This document shows positions 23,690 to 30,539 of a stretch of DNA of 42,372 bases, one piece after another. The DNA is taken from positions 4,492,531 through 4,534,902 of the forward strand of contig NZ_RDBK01000043.1 of the NCBI RefSeq assembly GCF_008042275.1, given 5' to 3'. This DNA comes from Streptomyces sp. OR43 (GTDB lineage: Bacteria; Actinomycetota; Actinomycetes; Streptomycetales; Streptomycetaceae). The notes beneath the pieces were generated by a model that worked only from the letters and a program-made list of their open reading frames with translations, was not told where the DNA came from and ran no database searches. The position numbers were made by a program, and so were the translations under genes. Every line of letters starts with the position of its first letter. The stretch's first letter is position 1.

Positions 23690-24760
23690 GTGACCCTGTT
23701 CACCGACCGTGCGCTCAACCGAGCCACTCTGGCGCGCCAGCATCTGCTGGAGCGCACCGACATGACGGCCCTGCGCATGATCGAGCACCTGGTCGGCATG
23801 CAGGCCCAGTCGCCCTATCCGCCGTACACCGGACTCTGGAGCCGGTTGCGGGCCTTCCGCCACCAGGAACTGGCCGGTCTGCTGACGGACCGATCGGCGG
23901 TCCGTCTCCTGCTGCACCGTGGCACGGTGCACCTGGTGAGTGCGAGTGACTGCCTGACGCTCCGGCCGGTGATGCAGCCCGTCATCGAGCGGATGTACGT
24001 GACGGCCAGGGCGGTTCGCGAGGCAGGGGATCCCGCGGTGATCGCCGAGCACACCCTGGAACTGCTCGACAAGGGGCCGATGACGCCCAGGGAGCTGGGC
24101 GAGGCGCTCGGCGAACGAGTGCCGGACGTGTCGCCCCGGCTGCTCGCCGATGTCGCACGGGCGCGGCTCGCGCTGGTGCAGGTGCCGCCGCGCGCGGTGT
24201 GGGGGGCGGGCGGCGTGACCCGGTACGCCGCCGCGGAGGCCTGGCTGGGCGAGAAGCTCCTGGCCGCCGGGCTGCCCGACGTGATCCGCCGCTACCTTGC
24301 CGCGTTCGGGCCGGCCACGGTCGCTGATGTGCAGGCCTGGTGCGGGCTGACCAGGCTGCGGGAAGTGACGGACGCGATGTCCGGCCTGGTGCGACTGAGC
24401 GGGGAGCACGGTGCCGAACTGCTGGACCTCCCGGACGCTCCCCGGCCCGACCCCGGGGTTCCGGCTCCGGTACGGTTCCTTCCGGACTTCGACAACGCCG
24501 TCCTCTCGCACGCCGACCGCGGCCGGATCGTCGCCGAGCAGCACCGCAAGAGCCTCTTCCTGCGCAACGGCATCGTGCCCGGCTCCTTTCTCGTCGACGG
24601 AATGGTGGCCGGGACCTGGCGGGCCGACGCCGGGGTGGTCACCCTCAGCCCCTTCGGCCGGCTGACGGCTCCTCAAATCGGTGAACTGGAGGAGGAGGGA
24701 ACGCTGTTGGCGGGCTTCCTGGCCCCGCCCGGGAAGAGTTCCGGTGTCCGGATCGCTTGA
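23690..24760 (+). CDS. AlkZ-like DNA glycosylase (HTH_42 winged-helix family), likely self-resistance
   Basis: A 356-residue HTH_42 protein starting at GTG 23690 with GAGGAG close upstream. Residues 36-42 read VGMQAQS: Gln38 and Gln40 form the QxQ catalytic motif of the AlkZ subgroup, in almost the same position as in Streptomyces sahachiroi AlkZ; the E. coli YcaQ/AlkX subgroup has QxD. RLLLHRGTVHLVSASD and later TVADVQAWCGLTRLREV are typical winged-helix blocks. AlkZ unhooks azinomycin cross-links, and homologues in the hedamycin and trioxacarcin-type clusters excise the alkylated guanine made by the host's own product. Here it sits between the efflux/WYL pair and the SnoaL/SARP genes, so a role in protecting DNA from the cluster product is likely. 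Activity is inferred. Confidence 0.85.
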   Translation: MTLFTDRALNRATLARQHLLERTDMTALRMIEHLVGMQAQSPYPPYTGLWSRLRAFRHQELAGLLTDRSAVRLLLHRGTVHLVSASDCLTLRPVMQPVIERMYVTARAVREAGDPAVIAEHTLELLDKGPMTPRELGEALGERVPDVSPRLLADVARARLALVQVPPRAVWGAGGVTRYAAAEAWLGEKLLAAGLPDVIRRYLAAFGPATVADVQAWCGLTRLREVTDAMSGLVRLSGEHGAELLDLPDAPRPDPGVPAPVRFLPDFDNAVLSHADRGRIVAEQHRKSLFLRNGIVPGSFLVDGMVAGTWRADAGVVTLSPFGRLTAPQIGELEEEGTLLAGFLAPPGKSSGVRIA

Positions 24761-24857
24761 AGGAGCAGTCGCCCGCGGTGTATCCGCACCCTGCCGCGCC
24801 CCGCTTCGGCAGGAGAACCTGCCCGCCGAATCGGGGCACAGAGGCCCGTCCCACCGG

Positions 24858-25292
24858 TCAGGCGGGCGCATCCGTGACGACCAGGCGGCTCTTGATGAGC
24901 CACGACGTGCCGTCGGGCACCAGGACGTCCTCGCAGGTCGTGCTGGCGCGCAGGGCCGGTCCGTCCGCGGCGGTGATCTGGAAGACCAGGGCGTAGCTGC
25001 GTACGCGCAGGCCGTCCCCGTCGGCCGAGATGTCCGCCATACCCAGCCAGTGGCGTCGCGCGATGCCCTGCGCCCGCAACTGCTCGACGGTGTGGGTGGC
25101 GCCCGCGATGATCTCCTCGCGCCCGCGGGCGGGTTCCGGACGGGAGCCGACGGCGAAGGTGCCGTCCTCCGTGAAGAAGGATGCCCACTCCTTGATGCGG
25201 CCGTCGTCCAGCAACTGCATGTGGTGGGCGTAGAACTGCTCAACCCCCGCCCGCACGCGGGCGTCGGTCCCAGGCTTCGTCTCCGTGGTCAT
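24858..25292 (-). CDS. SnoaL-like (NTF2-fold) protein
   Basis: A 144-residue NTF2-fold protein. The N-terminal VEQFYAHHMQLLDDGRIKEWASFFTEDGTFAVG is the conserved helix-cone start of SnoaL_4/ring-hydroxylating-beta-like proteins. GREEIIAGATHTVEQL and the C-terminal ASTTCEDVLV and DGTSWLIKSRLVVTDAP complete the fold. In polyketide clusters this fold serves as ring cyclase, hydroxylase partner or isomerase; in pluramycin-type pathways such proteins are thought to act on late ring formation. It lies 63 bp downstream of the SARP gene on the same strand and may be co-transcribed. It converges on the AlkZ-like gene. The reaction is not assigned. Confidence 0.8.
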   Translation of the reverse strand: MTTETKPGTDARVRAGVEQFYAHHMQLLDDGRIKEWASFFTEDGTFAVGSRPEPARGREEIIAGATHTVEQLRAQGIARRHWLGMADISADGDGLRVRSYALVFQITAADGPALRASTTCEDVLVPDGTSWLIKSRLVVTDAPA

Positions 25293-25355
25293 GGCGGTCA
25301 GGCTCCTTCGGTCTCGTTGTCCCGGGCCGGTGGCCCGGCCGGGTCAGAGCTTCGC

Positions 25356-26162
25356 CTACGCGCTTCGAGAACCGATCGAAGACGCCATGGACTGGAGCGG
25401 ATCGATGGCCCGGTCGTGCAGTACCGCGTCCTGGATCCTCCGGAGTTCGTTGGAAGGGCTGAGACCCAGTTCCTCGGACAGCACGCGGCAGGTTCTGGAG
25501 TAGGCCTCCAGCGCCTCGTGCCTTCGGCCGATCCGGCCCAGGGTGAAGACGAGCAGGCCGTGGTACCACTCGTTGTAGGGGTGCTCGACCGTGAGGGACC
25601 GCAGTTCCGCCACCATCTGGTGGTGACGGCCGAGTTTCAGGTCCGCGCCGATGCGGAGGTTGAGAGCCTGCATGCGCTGCTCCTCCAGGGCGGCGATGTA
25701 TCCCTCCAGCACCGGGCCCGGTTCCACGTTGGCGAGCGCCGGCCCGGGCCACATCTCCAGAGCCTCGCGAAGCTTGAGGGCGGCCAGATCTGGCCGGTCG
25801 GCTTCCATGAGCCGGTGCGCATCGGCGGTGAGGCGCTGGAAACGGGTACCGTCGATCTGCTCGGGCTCGACCAGTAAGGCGTAACCCGGCGGTTTGGTGA
25901 TCAGGACGTCCTTACCGGTGCCCGAAGAACGATCGCCCTCGATGAGCCGCCGCAGTTGGTAGACGTAGGTCTGCGCGGTCGTCGCGCCGCTGCGGGGCGG
26001 GTTGTCCTCCCACAGCTCCTTGATGATCGTTTCGAGCGAAACCACGTGGTTGGCGCGGACGAGCAGCAAGGCGAGTGTCACCAGGGCCCGGGGCGCGGTC
26101 GGAGCACACGGACGGTGGTCATTCCAGACTTCCAACGGACCTAGGATTCTGAACCTCAACAT
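25356..26162 (-). CDS. SARP-family pathway activator with TTA codon
   Basis: A 268-residue Streptomyces antibiotic regulatory protein. ATG 26162 begins MLRFRILGPLEVWNDHR, the usual SARP N terminus; the open frame upstream is not conserved. The OmpR-like DNA-binding domain (about residues 1-95) is followed by the BTAD domain (FQRLTADAHRLMEADRPDL to YSRTCRVLSEELGLSPSNELR, about residues 105-250). There are no ATPase or TPR extensions. Codon 96 (25875-25877) is TTA, so translation should need the bldA tRNA, linking the pathway to development. Likely targets are promoters with 11-bp-spaced heptamers, such as that between 29296 and 29479. Confidence 0.92.
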   Translation of the reverse strand: MLRFRILGPLEVWNDHRPCAPTAPRALVTLALLLVRANHVVSLETIIKELWEDNPPRSGATTAQTYVYQLRRLIEGDRSSGTGKDVLITKPPGYALLVEPEQIDGTRFQRLTADAHRLMEADRPDLAALKLREALEMWPGPALANVEPGPVLEGYIAALEEQRMQALNLRIGADLKLGRHHQMVAELRSLTVEHPYNEWYHGLLVFTLGRIGRRHEALEAYSRTCRVLSEELGLSPSNELRRIQDAVLHDRAIDPLQSMASSIGSRSA

Positions 26163-26387
26163 GAATAGAGCCCACTTCCCGATCAGCTTCAGGACGTCCC
26201 GAATATAGAAAGGGATGGGGAGTTCATCGCAAGAGATCATGCCGAAGGACGCCGAGGGCGGTTCATCGGATACCGGAACTGACCCCAGGGGTGGCCTCGG
26301 GCGTATCTTTCGACCGTGCCCGTGTGCCTCAGGGATCCCCCGCCGGGACGTTTGAATGCGCCCGCTCCGGATTCTGTTTCGGTGCCC

Positions 26388-26460
26388 ACCGGACATATCC
26401 GGTCAGCCTTTCCTGCGGAGCGATGTATTTGAACTCTATAACGGTTTCGGTCTGTCCGAA
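26388..26460. promoter_or_regulatory. probable SARP promoter region with two inverted repeats
   Basis: The 320 bp between the small ORF at 26483 and the SARP start is markedly more AT-rich than its surroundings and holds no gene. It contains ACCGGA-CATA-TCCGGT at 26388-26403 and TTCGG-TCTGT-CCGAA at 26446-26460. Either could be an operator for an upstream regulator of the SARP gene. No binding protein can be named. Confidence 0.4.
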
Positions 26461-26482
26461 TGGGTTGGCACAGAATTCGTCA

Positions 26483-26686
26483 TCATTTAGCAAAGTTCCC
26501 GGCATCGAGCTCGTCCGGGGGATCGGGCGCCTCCTCCTCGAAGAGAGCGGCGATCGCCCGCGTGATCTGGGCCCTGGCGGCGGCGACGCTCGCGGGCGGG
26601 AACGCGCCGGCCTCGCGTCGGGGACCGTCCGGGCGGACCCCGGCCGGGGCGAACCAGGGTCCTGTCCTCTGCGGCCGGCCGGTCAC
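26483..26686 (-). CDS. small protein of unknown function, coupled to the CCR operon
   Basis: A 67-residue reading frame whose GTG start at 26686 overlaps the TGA of the preceding small gene (GTGA, four bases). The N terminus is Pro/Arg-rich; the second half, SVAAARAQITRAIAALFEEE followed by APDPPDELDAG, forms an amphipathic helix with an acidic tail. I do not recognise a family. The coupling pattern is identical at all three junctions of this operon, which argues that the frame is translated. It could be a small carrier-like or accessory protein, but no function is claimed. Confidence 0.55.
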   Translation of the reverse strand: MTGRPQRTGPWFAPAGVRPDGPRREAGAFPPASVAAARAQITRAIAALFEEEAPDPPDELDAGNFAK

Positions 26687-26913
26687 GTCAGAGACCGGAA
26701 TCGGCGGTCGGCCATGAGCTCGGCCCACAGCAAGGACTCCGCCGCACCGAGCGGCAGGTCGGGGCGGAGCCGCTCCGGGTGGCCCGGCGCCGGCCCGTCC
26801 GTACCGGCGGGACCGGTCAGCGGCGGTGTCACGTACATCGCCCCGCAGGCGATGAGGGCCCGGCCGACCCAGCCCCGCCCCAACCCCGCCAGCGCGTGGC
26901 GGACCCGTCCCAT
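26683..26913 (-). CDS. small protein (DUF6059-like), coupled to crotonyl-CoA carboxylase/reductase
   Basis: A 76-residue protein. Its ATG at 26913 overlaps the CCR stop (ATGA). It has a hydrophobic N-terminal half (WVGRALIACGAMYVTPPL) and a C-terminal GPAPGHPERLRPDLPLGAAE. From memory this block resembles the DUF6059 family of small Streptomyces proteins often found in polyketide clusters. The function of that family is unknown. The hydrophobic segment might associate with a membrane or with a partner enzyme. It lies in the middle of a four-gene overlapping chain (KSIII, CCR, this gene, 67-residue gene). Confidence 0.65.
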   Translation of the reverse strand: MGRVRHALAGLGRGWVGRALIACGAMYVTPPLTGPAGTDGPAPGHPERLRPDLPLGAAESLLWAELMADRRFRSLT

Positions 26914-28262
26914 CAGCCGACCCGGAATCGGTTGATGGCGTCCTGGTGGCGGGCCCGCAGACCGGGATCTGTAACCCCGAGTCCTTCGGCGGGTGCCAGC
27001 GTGAGCACACCGACCTTTCCCTGGTGCACGTTGCGGTGCACGTCGTGGACGGCCTGGCCCACGTCGTCGATGGGGTAGGTGCGGCTGACCGTGGGGTGGA
27101 CCACCGCGCGGCGGACCAGATCGTTGGCCTCCCATGCCTCGCGGTAGTTGGCGAAGTGCGTCCCGATGACGCGCTTGAGGCTCATCCACAGGTAGCGGTT
27201 GTCGAACTCGTGCGTGAAGCCGCTGGTCGAGGCGCACGTCACCACGGTGCCGCCGCGACGGGCCACGAACACACTTGCCCCGAAGGTCTCCCGTCCCGGA
27301 TGTTCGAAGACGATGTCGGGGTCACGGCCACCGGTGAGTTCGCGGATCTTCGCACCGAGCCGCTTCCACTCAGCCGGGTCCTGGGTGTGTTCGTCCCGCC
27401 AGAACCGGTACCCCTCACCGCCGTGGGTACTGCGGTCGATGACCAGTTCGGCGCCCATGGCCCGGCAGACAGCGGCTTTCGCGGGGCTGGACACGACACA
27501 GACCGGTGTCGCGCCGGCGGCCAGCGCGAGCTGAGTGGCGTAGGAGCCCAGACCGCCTCCCGCCCCCCAGACGAGCACAACGTCACCGACTTTCATCCCC
27601 GCGCCGTTGCGGGACACCAGCTGCCGGTAGGCGGTGCTGTTGACAAGCCCCGGAGCCGCCGCCTCCTCCCAGGTCAGGTGGGCCGCCTTCGGCATCAGCT
27701 GATTGGCTTTGACCAGCGCGAGTTCGGCCAGACCGCCGAAGTTGGTCTCGTATCCCCAGATCCGCTGCTCGGGGTCGAGCATGGTGTCGCCGTGCCCGTC
27801 GGGATGTTCCAGCTCGACCGACAGGCAGTGCGCGACCACCTCGTCACCCGGGTTCCAGGCGTTGACGCCCGGACCCGTGCGCAGCACGACACCGGACAGG
27901 TCGGAACCGAGGACGTGGTAGGGCAGATCATGACGGCGGGCCAGTTCGGACGTCCGGCCGTAGCGCTCCAGGAAACGGAAGGTCGGTACGGGCCGGAAGA
28001 TCGAGCTCCAGACCGTGTTGTAGTTGACGGACCCGGCCATGACCGCCACCAGGGCCTCACCGGGGCCGAGTTCGGGGACCGGGACCTCCTCGACGCGCAG
28101 GCTTTTGCGGGGGTCCCGATCGCGGTCCGCCATCCCCGCGAACATGCCGGCCTCCTCACGCCGAATCGTCACCGCCCGGTAGTGGTCGGGCAGCGGAAGA
28201 GCCGCGAAATCACGGCGGGAACGGCTGCCGCTCACGACGGCGTCGCGGATCTCGTTGATCAT
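26913..28262 (-). CDS. ccr: crotonyl-CoA carboxylase/reductase
   Basis: A 449-residue medium-chain dehydrogenase that carboxylates and reduces enoyl-CoA with CO2 and NADPH; crotonyl-CoA gives ethylmalonyl-CoA. CO2-site residues known from the Kitasatospora enzyme are visible: Asn in SVNYNTVW, the aromatic/Glu pair in WGYETNFGG, and His in GTHFANYREAW. VLVWGAGGGLGSYATQLALA binds NADPH, and the C-terminal DAINRFRVG matches S. collinus Ccr. ATG 28262 overlaps the KSIII stop by four bases. It supplies an alkylmalonyl extender or starter. The hydroxyacyl-CoA dehydrogenase at the right edge may make its precursor. Larger enoyl-CoAs are possible substrates; ethylmalonyl-CoA is the default inference. 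Confidence 0.94.
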   Translation of the reverse strand: MINEIRDAVVSGSRSRRDFAALPLPDHYRAVTIRREEAGMFAGMADRDRDPRKSLRVEEVPVPELGPGEALVAVMAGSVNYNTVWSSIFRPVPTFRFLERYGRTSELARRHDLPYHVLGSDLSGVVLRTGPGVNAWNPGDEVVAHCLSVELEHPDGHGDTMLDPEQRIWGYETNFGGLAELALVKANQLMPKAAHLTWEEAAAPGLVNSTAYRQLVSRNGAGMKVGDVVLVWGAGGGLGSYATQLALAAGATPVCVVSSPAKAAVCRAMGAELVIDRSTHGGEGYRFWRDEHTQDPAEWKRLGAKIRELTGGRDPDIVFEHPGRETFGASVFVARRGGTVVTCASTSGFTHEFDNRYLWMSLKRVIGTHFANYREAWEANDLVRRAVVHPTVSRTYPIDDVGQAVHDVHRNVHQGKVGVLTLAPAEGLGVTDPGLRARHQDAINRFRVG

Positions 28263-29296
28263 CGGGTTCCTCCGGGGCTCATCGGCTCGTGCAGGATGTC
28301 CAGCACCGCGACGGACCAGGCGAAGCCGGCCCCGGCGCTGACCAGGACACATGTCTGCCCCGGCGCGAGTGCGCCGGTCTCGGCGAGGTGGGTCAGCCCG
28401 GCGATCTGATCGCCCGCTCCCAGGTGTCCGACGCCACTGCCCCACGACCATGTGGTCCGGGCCGGGTCGATGCCCAGCGGCCGGAAGAACTGGAAGTCCA
28501 TCTTGGGGTGGCCCAGGTGCGGCAGGACGAACCAGTCGACGTCCTCGGCGCGGACCGCGGCCTCCGACAGTGCTTGACGGAACGCCTGTTGCTGGCCCGA
28601 CCGGATCCGGTCGATCACCGTGCTGACGCCGGAGTCCCGCAACATCTGTGCCCGGTGCTTATCGATGCTGATGGGCGACCGGATGCCCAGAGGGACCTCA
28701 CCGAACGGGTCGTCGCCGCGCCCCATGCTCTCCAGTCCCGGATCCGAGATCGTCACCAGACTGCGGAGTCCGGCGAACCCCGCCTCGGATGACAGGACCA
28801 TCGCCGTCCCGCCGTCGCCGCACACGGTTCCCGGGTCGGTGTTCCAGCGGTCGAACCCCGGGAGACAGAAGCGGTCCCCGGTGGTGATCAGTACCGTCTT
28901 TCGTCCCCGGCCGGCCTCGAGGTACGCCGCACCGAGCTCCAGCGCCGCCATTCCGCCGTTGGACAGCTGGCGGACTTCGCTGGACAGGCAGTGGTTGCCC
29001 ACGGCCACCTGCTGGACGTACGAGGCCGGCGCCCACAGATCGTGCCCCTGGAAGTAGGTGCACGCGTGCAGCACCAGGGAGATGTCCTGCGGCGCGGCCC
29101 CCGACCGGTCGATCGCCCGGCGCGCCGCGCGGGCCGCCATCTCCGGCCCCGAGTCCACGGAGACGCACACCGAACGCATTCTCATGCGCCGGGCCGTCCG
29201 CTCGTCGCACAGGCCCGCCTCCTGGGCCTGTGCGATGTCCATCGGTGCGGGCAGATCCAACCCCGTACCGGCTATGTAAAGGCCTTCGATCCTCAA
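28259..29296 (-). CDS. KSIII-like acyltransferase with Ser nucleophile (DpsC/CerJ type)
   Basis: A 345-residue thiolase-fold protein starting at TTG 29296 behind a strong GGGAGGAG. At the nucleophile position the sequence is EVRQLSNGGMAALELG: Ser112 replaces the Cys of FabH. Where FabH has Asn, this protein has Asp296 in GHLGAGDQ, with a His at 260 or 263 (LPHLGHPKMDF). That Ser/Cys-His-Asp arrangement is known from DpsC, CerJ and related acyltransferases that move acyl groups and do not condense. In hybrid clusters such as hedamycin a KSIII homologue accompanies the type I priming PKSs. The likely job is to move the alkyl chain from the type I module to the type II PKS. It heads the four-gene CCR operon, divergent from the discrete AT gene. 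Confidence 0.85.
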   Translation of the reverse strand: MRIEGLYIAGTGLDLPAPMDIAQAQEAGLCDERTARRMRMRSVCVSVDSGPEMAARAARRAIDRSGAAPQDISLVLHACTYFQGHDLWAPASYVQQVAVGNHCLSSEVRQLSNGGMAALELGAAYLEAGRGRKTVLITTGDRFCLPGFDRWNTDPGTVCGDGGTAMVLSSEAGFAGLRSLVTISDPGLESMGRGDDPFGEVPLGIRSPISIDKHRAQMLRDSGVSTVIDRIRSGQQQAFRQALSEAAVRAEDVDWFVLPHLGHPKMDFQFFRPLGIDPARTTWSWGSGVGHLGAGDQIAGLTHLAETGALAPGQTCVLVSAGAGFAWSVAVLDILHEPMSPGGTR

Positions 29297-29393
29297 CGCT
29301 TCTCCTCCCGGCCGACGGACACATCCGTGATCGCGGTGAGTCTGGGGCCGGGCTGTCGCGCTCGGTTCGAGAACGGGCGGAGAAGCCGCTGCT

Positions 29394-29426
29394 CGAATCA
29401 TCCTCCGATGAATCTCCGACGAATCT
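29394..29426. promoter_or_regulatory. candidate SARP direct repeats in the KSIII / AT divergent promoter
   Basis: Three related heptamers lie in the 182-bp divergent gap: CGAATCA (29394), TGAATCT (29409) and CGAATCT (29420). The last two are spaced 11 bp, the period typical of SARP boxes; the first is 15 bp away. The site could activate both the CCR operon and the PKS operon. Binding is inferred. Confidence 0.5.
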
Positions 29427-29478
29427 TGAAACCTTCACCGTCCAATGCATTCATCGCGACGAGAGGCGGGCGGATGAG

Positions 29479-30465
29479 ATGGTGATGGACGAACACCCCT
29501 TGCGGGTCGCCCTGCTCTTTCCCGGGCAGGGAGCCCAGTACCCGAGAATGGCCGCCGGGCTGTACGGGCGGCTGGACGTCTTCACCGAGGCCATGGACGA
29601 GGCCTTCGAGCTGCTCGGCGAGGAGGGCAAGCCGCTTCGGGACATCTGGCTGTCCCCCCGGCCGCATGCGATGTACGACGATGTGACCATTGCTCAGCCG
29701 TTGCTGTACGCGGTCGACCTGGCCCTCGGCCGGCTGGTTCTGAGCTGGGGGATACGGCCGGTCGCGTTGCTGGGTCACAGCGTCGGCGAGCTCGCCGCCG
29801 CGACCCTGGCCGGGGTCCTCGAGGCCGAGGACGGCTTCCGGCTGATGAGGGGCCGGATCCGGCAGTTCGCCGATACACCGGCGGGCGGCATGTTAGCGGT
29901 GGCGGCCTCGACGGCGGAGGTGGAGGACGTCCTCGGTGACGGTGTCCACCTGGCCGCGGTCAACGCCCCTCGGCAACTACTGCTGGCAGGGCGCCGCGAG
30001 GACCTGGACCGGGCGGAGGCCCTGTTGCGGAAGAGAGGTCTGGTGTGCCGGGACGCCCGGGCCAGGCAGGCCTTCCACAGCCCGGTCGTCGAGGCCGCGG
30101 TCGCCGCGTCGCTGCCGGACTGGCGCTCCACGCCCCTCAGTCCGCCCGGACTGACGGTCTACTCGGCCTACACCCGTACGGTGCTGGATCCCCGGACAGC
30201 ATGTGATCCGGTGTTCTGGGCCCGGCAGGCCGCGGAGCCGGTGCTCTTCGCGCCGACGCTGGACCGGTTGCTCACTGATCAGGACTGTCTGCTGGTCGAG
30301 GCCGGCCCGGGCAACGGTCTCACCATGCTGGCCCGCCGCCACCGCGCAGTGGTGCGGGGCCGCAGCAGGGTGCTGCCGTTGCTGCCCGACCGGCAGCTGG
30401 GGGACGAGGCCGACCTCGCGTCGGTGCTCGCCGTGCGGGACAGGTTCCGGCATTCGCCTGTCTGA
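29479..30465 (+). CDS. discrete acyltransferase (malonyl-CoA:ACP transacylase-like) with TTA codon
   Basis: A 328-residue free-standing AT. The FPGQGAQYPRMA start, the nucleophile elbow ALLGHSVGELAA and ARQAFHSPVV are visible. The QAFH box resembles the HAFH of malonyl-specific ATs. ATG 29479 follows GAGAGGCGGG; ATG 29485 is an alternative. Codon at 29893-29895 is TTA, so translation should depend on bldA. Hedamycin-type clusters also have a discrete AT beside the type I PKS pair, thought to help priming. It could load malonyl onto the type II ACP or clear misprimed acyl groups. It begins the plus-strand PKS operon. Confidence 0.87.
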   Translation: MVMDEHPLRVALLFPGQGAQYPRMAAGLYGRLDVFTEAMDEAFELLGEEGKPLRDIWLSPRPHAMYDDVTIAQPLLYAVDLALGRLVLSWGIRPVALLGHSVGELAAATLAGVLEAEDGFRLMRGRIRQFADTPAGGMLAVAASTAEVEDVLGDGVHLAAVNAPRQLLLAGRREDLDRAEALLRKRGLVCRDARARQAFHSPVVEAAVAASLPDWRSTPLSPPGLTVYSAYTRTVLDPRTACDPVFWARQAAEPVLFAPTLDRLLTDQDCLLVEAGPGNGLTMLARRHRAVVRGRSRVLPLLPDRQLGDEADLASVLAVRDRFRHSPV

Positions 30466-30539
30466 GCGGGCGCAGACGCGCCCTCCCGGCCCGTGCGACA
30501 GCCGACTGCCCTGTCGCGACTATCCAACGGAGGATGAAA

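Noticed and set aside
26163..26396. N-terminal extension of the SARP protein
   Set aside because: Not similar to SARP starts, and the region is AT-rich promoter-like sequence.
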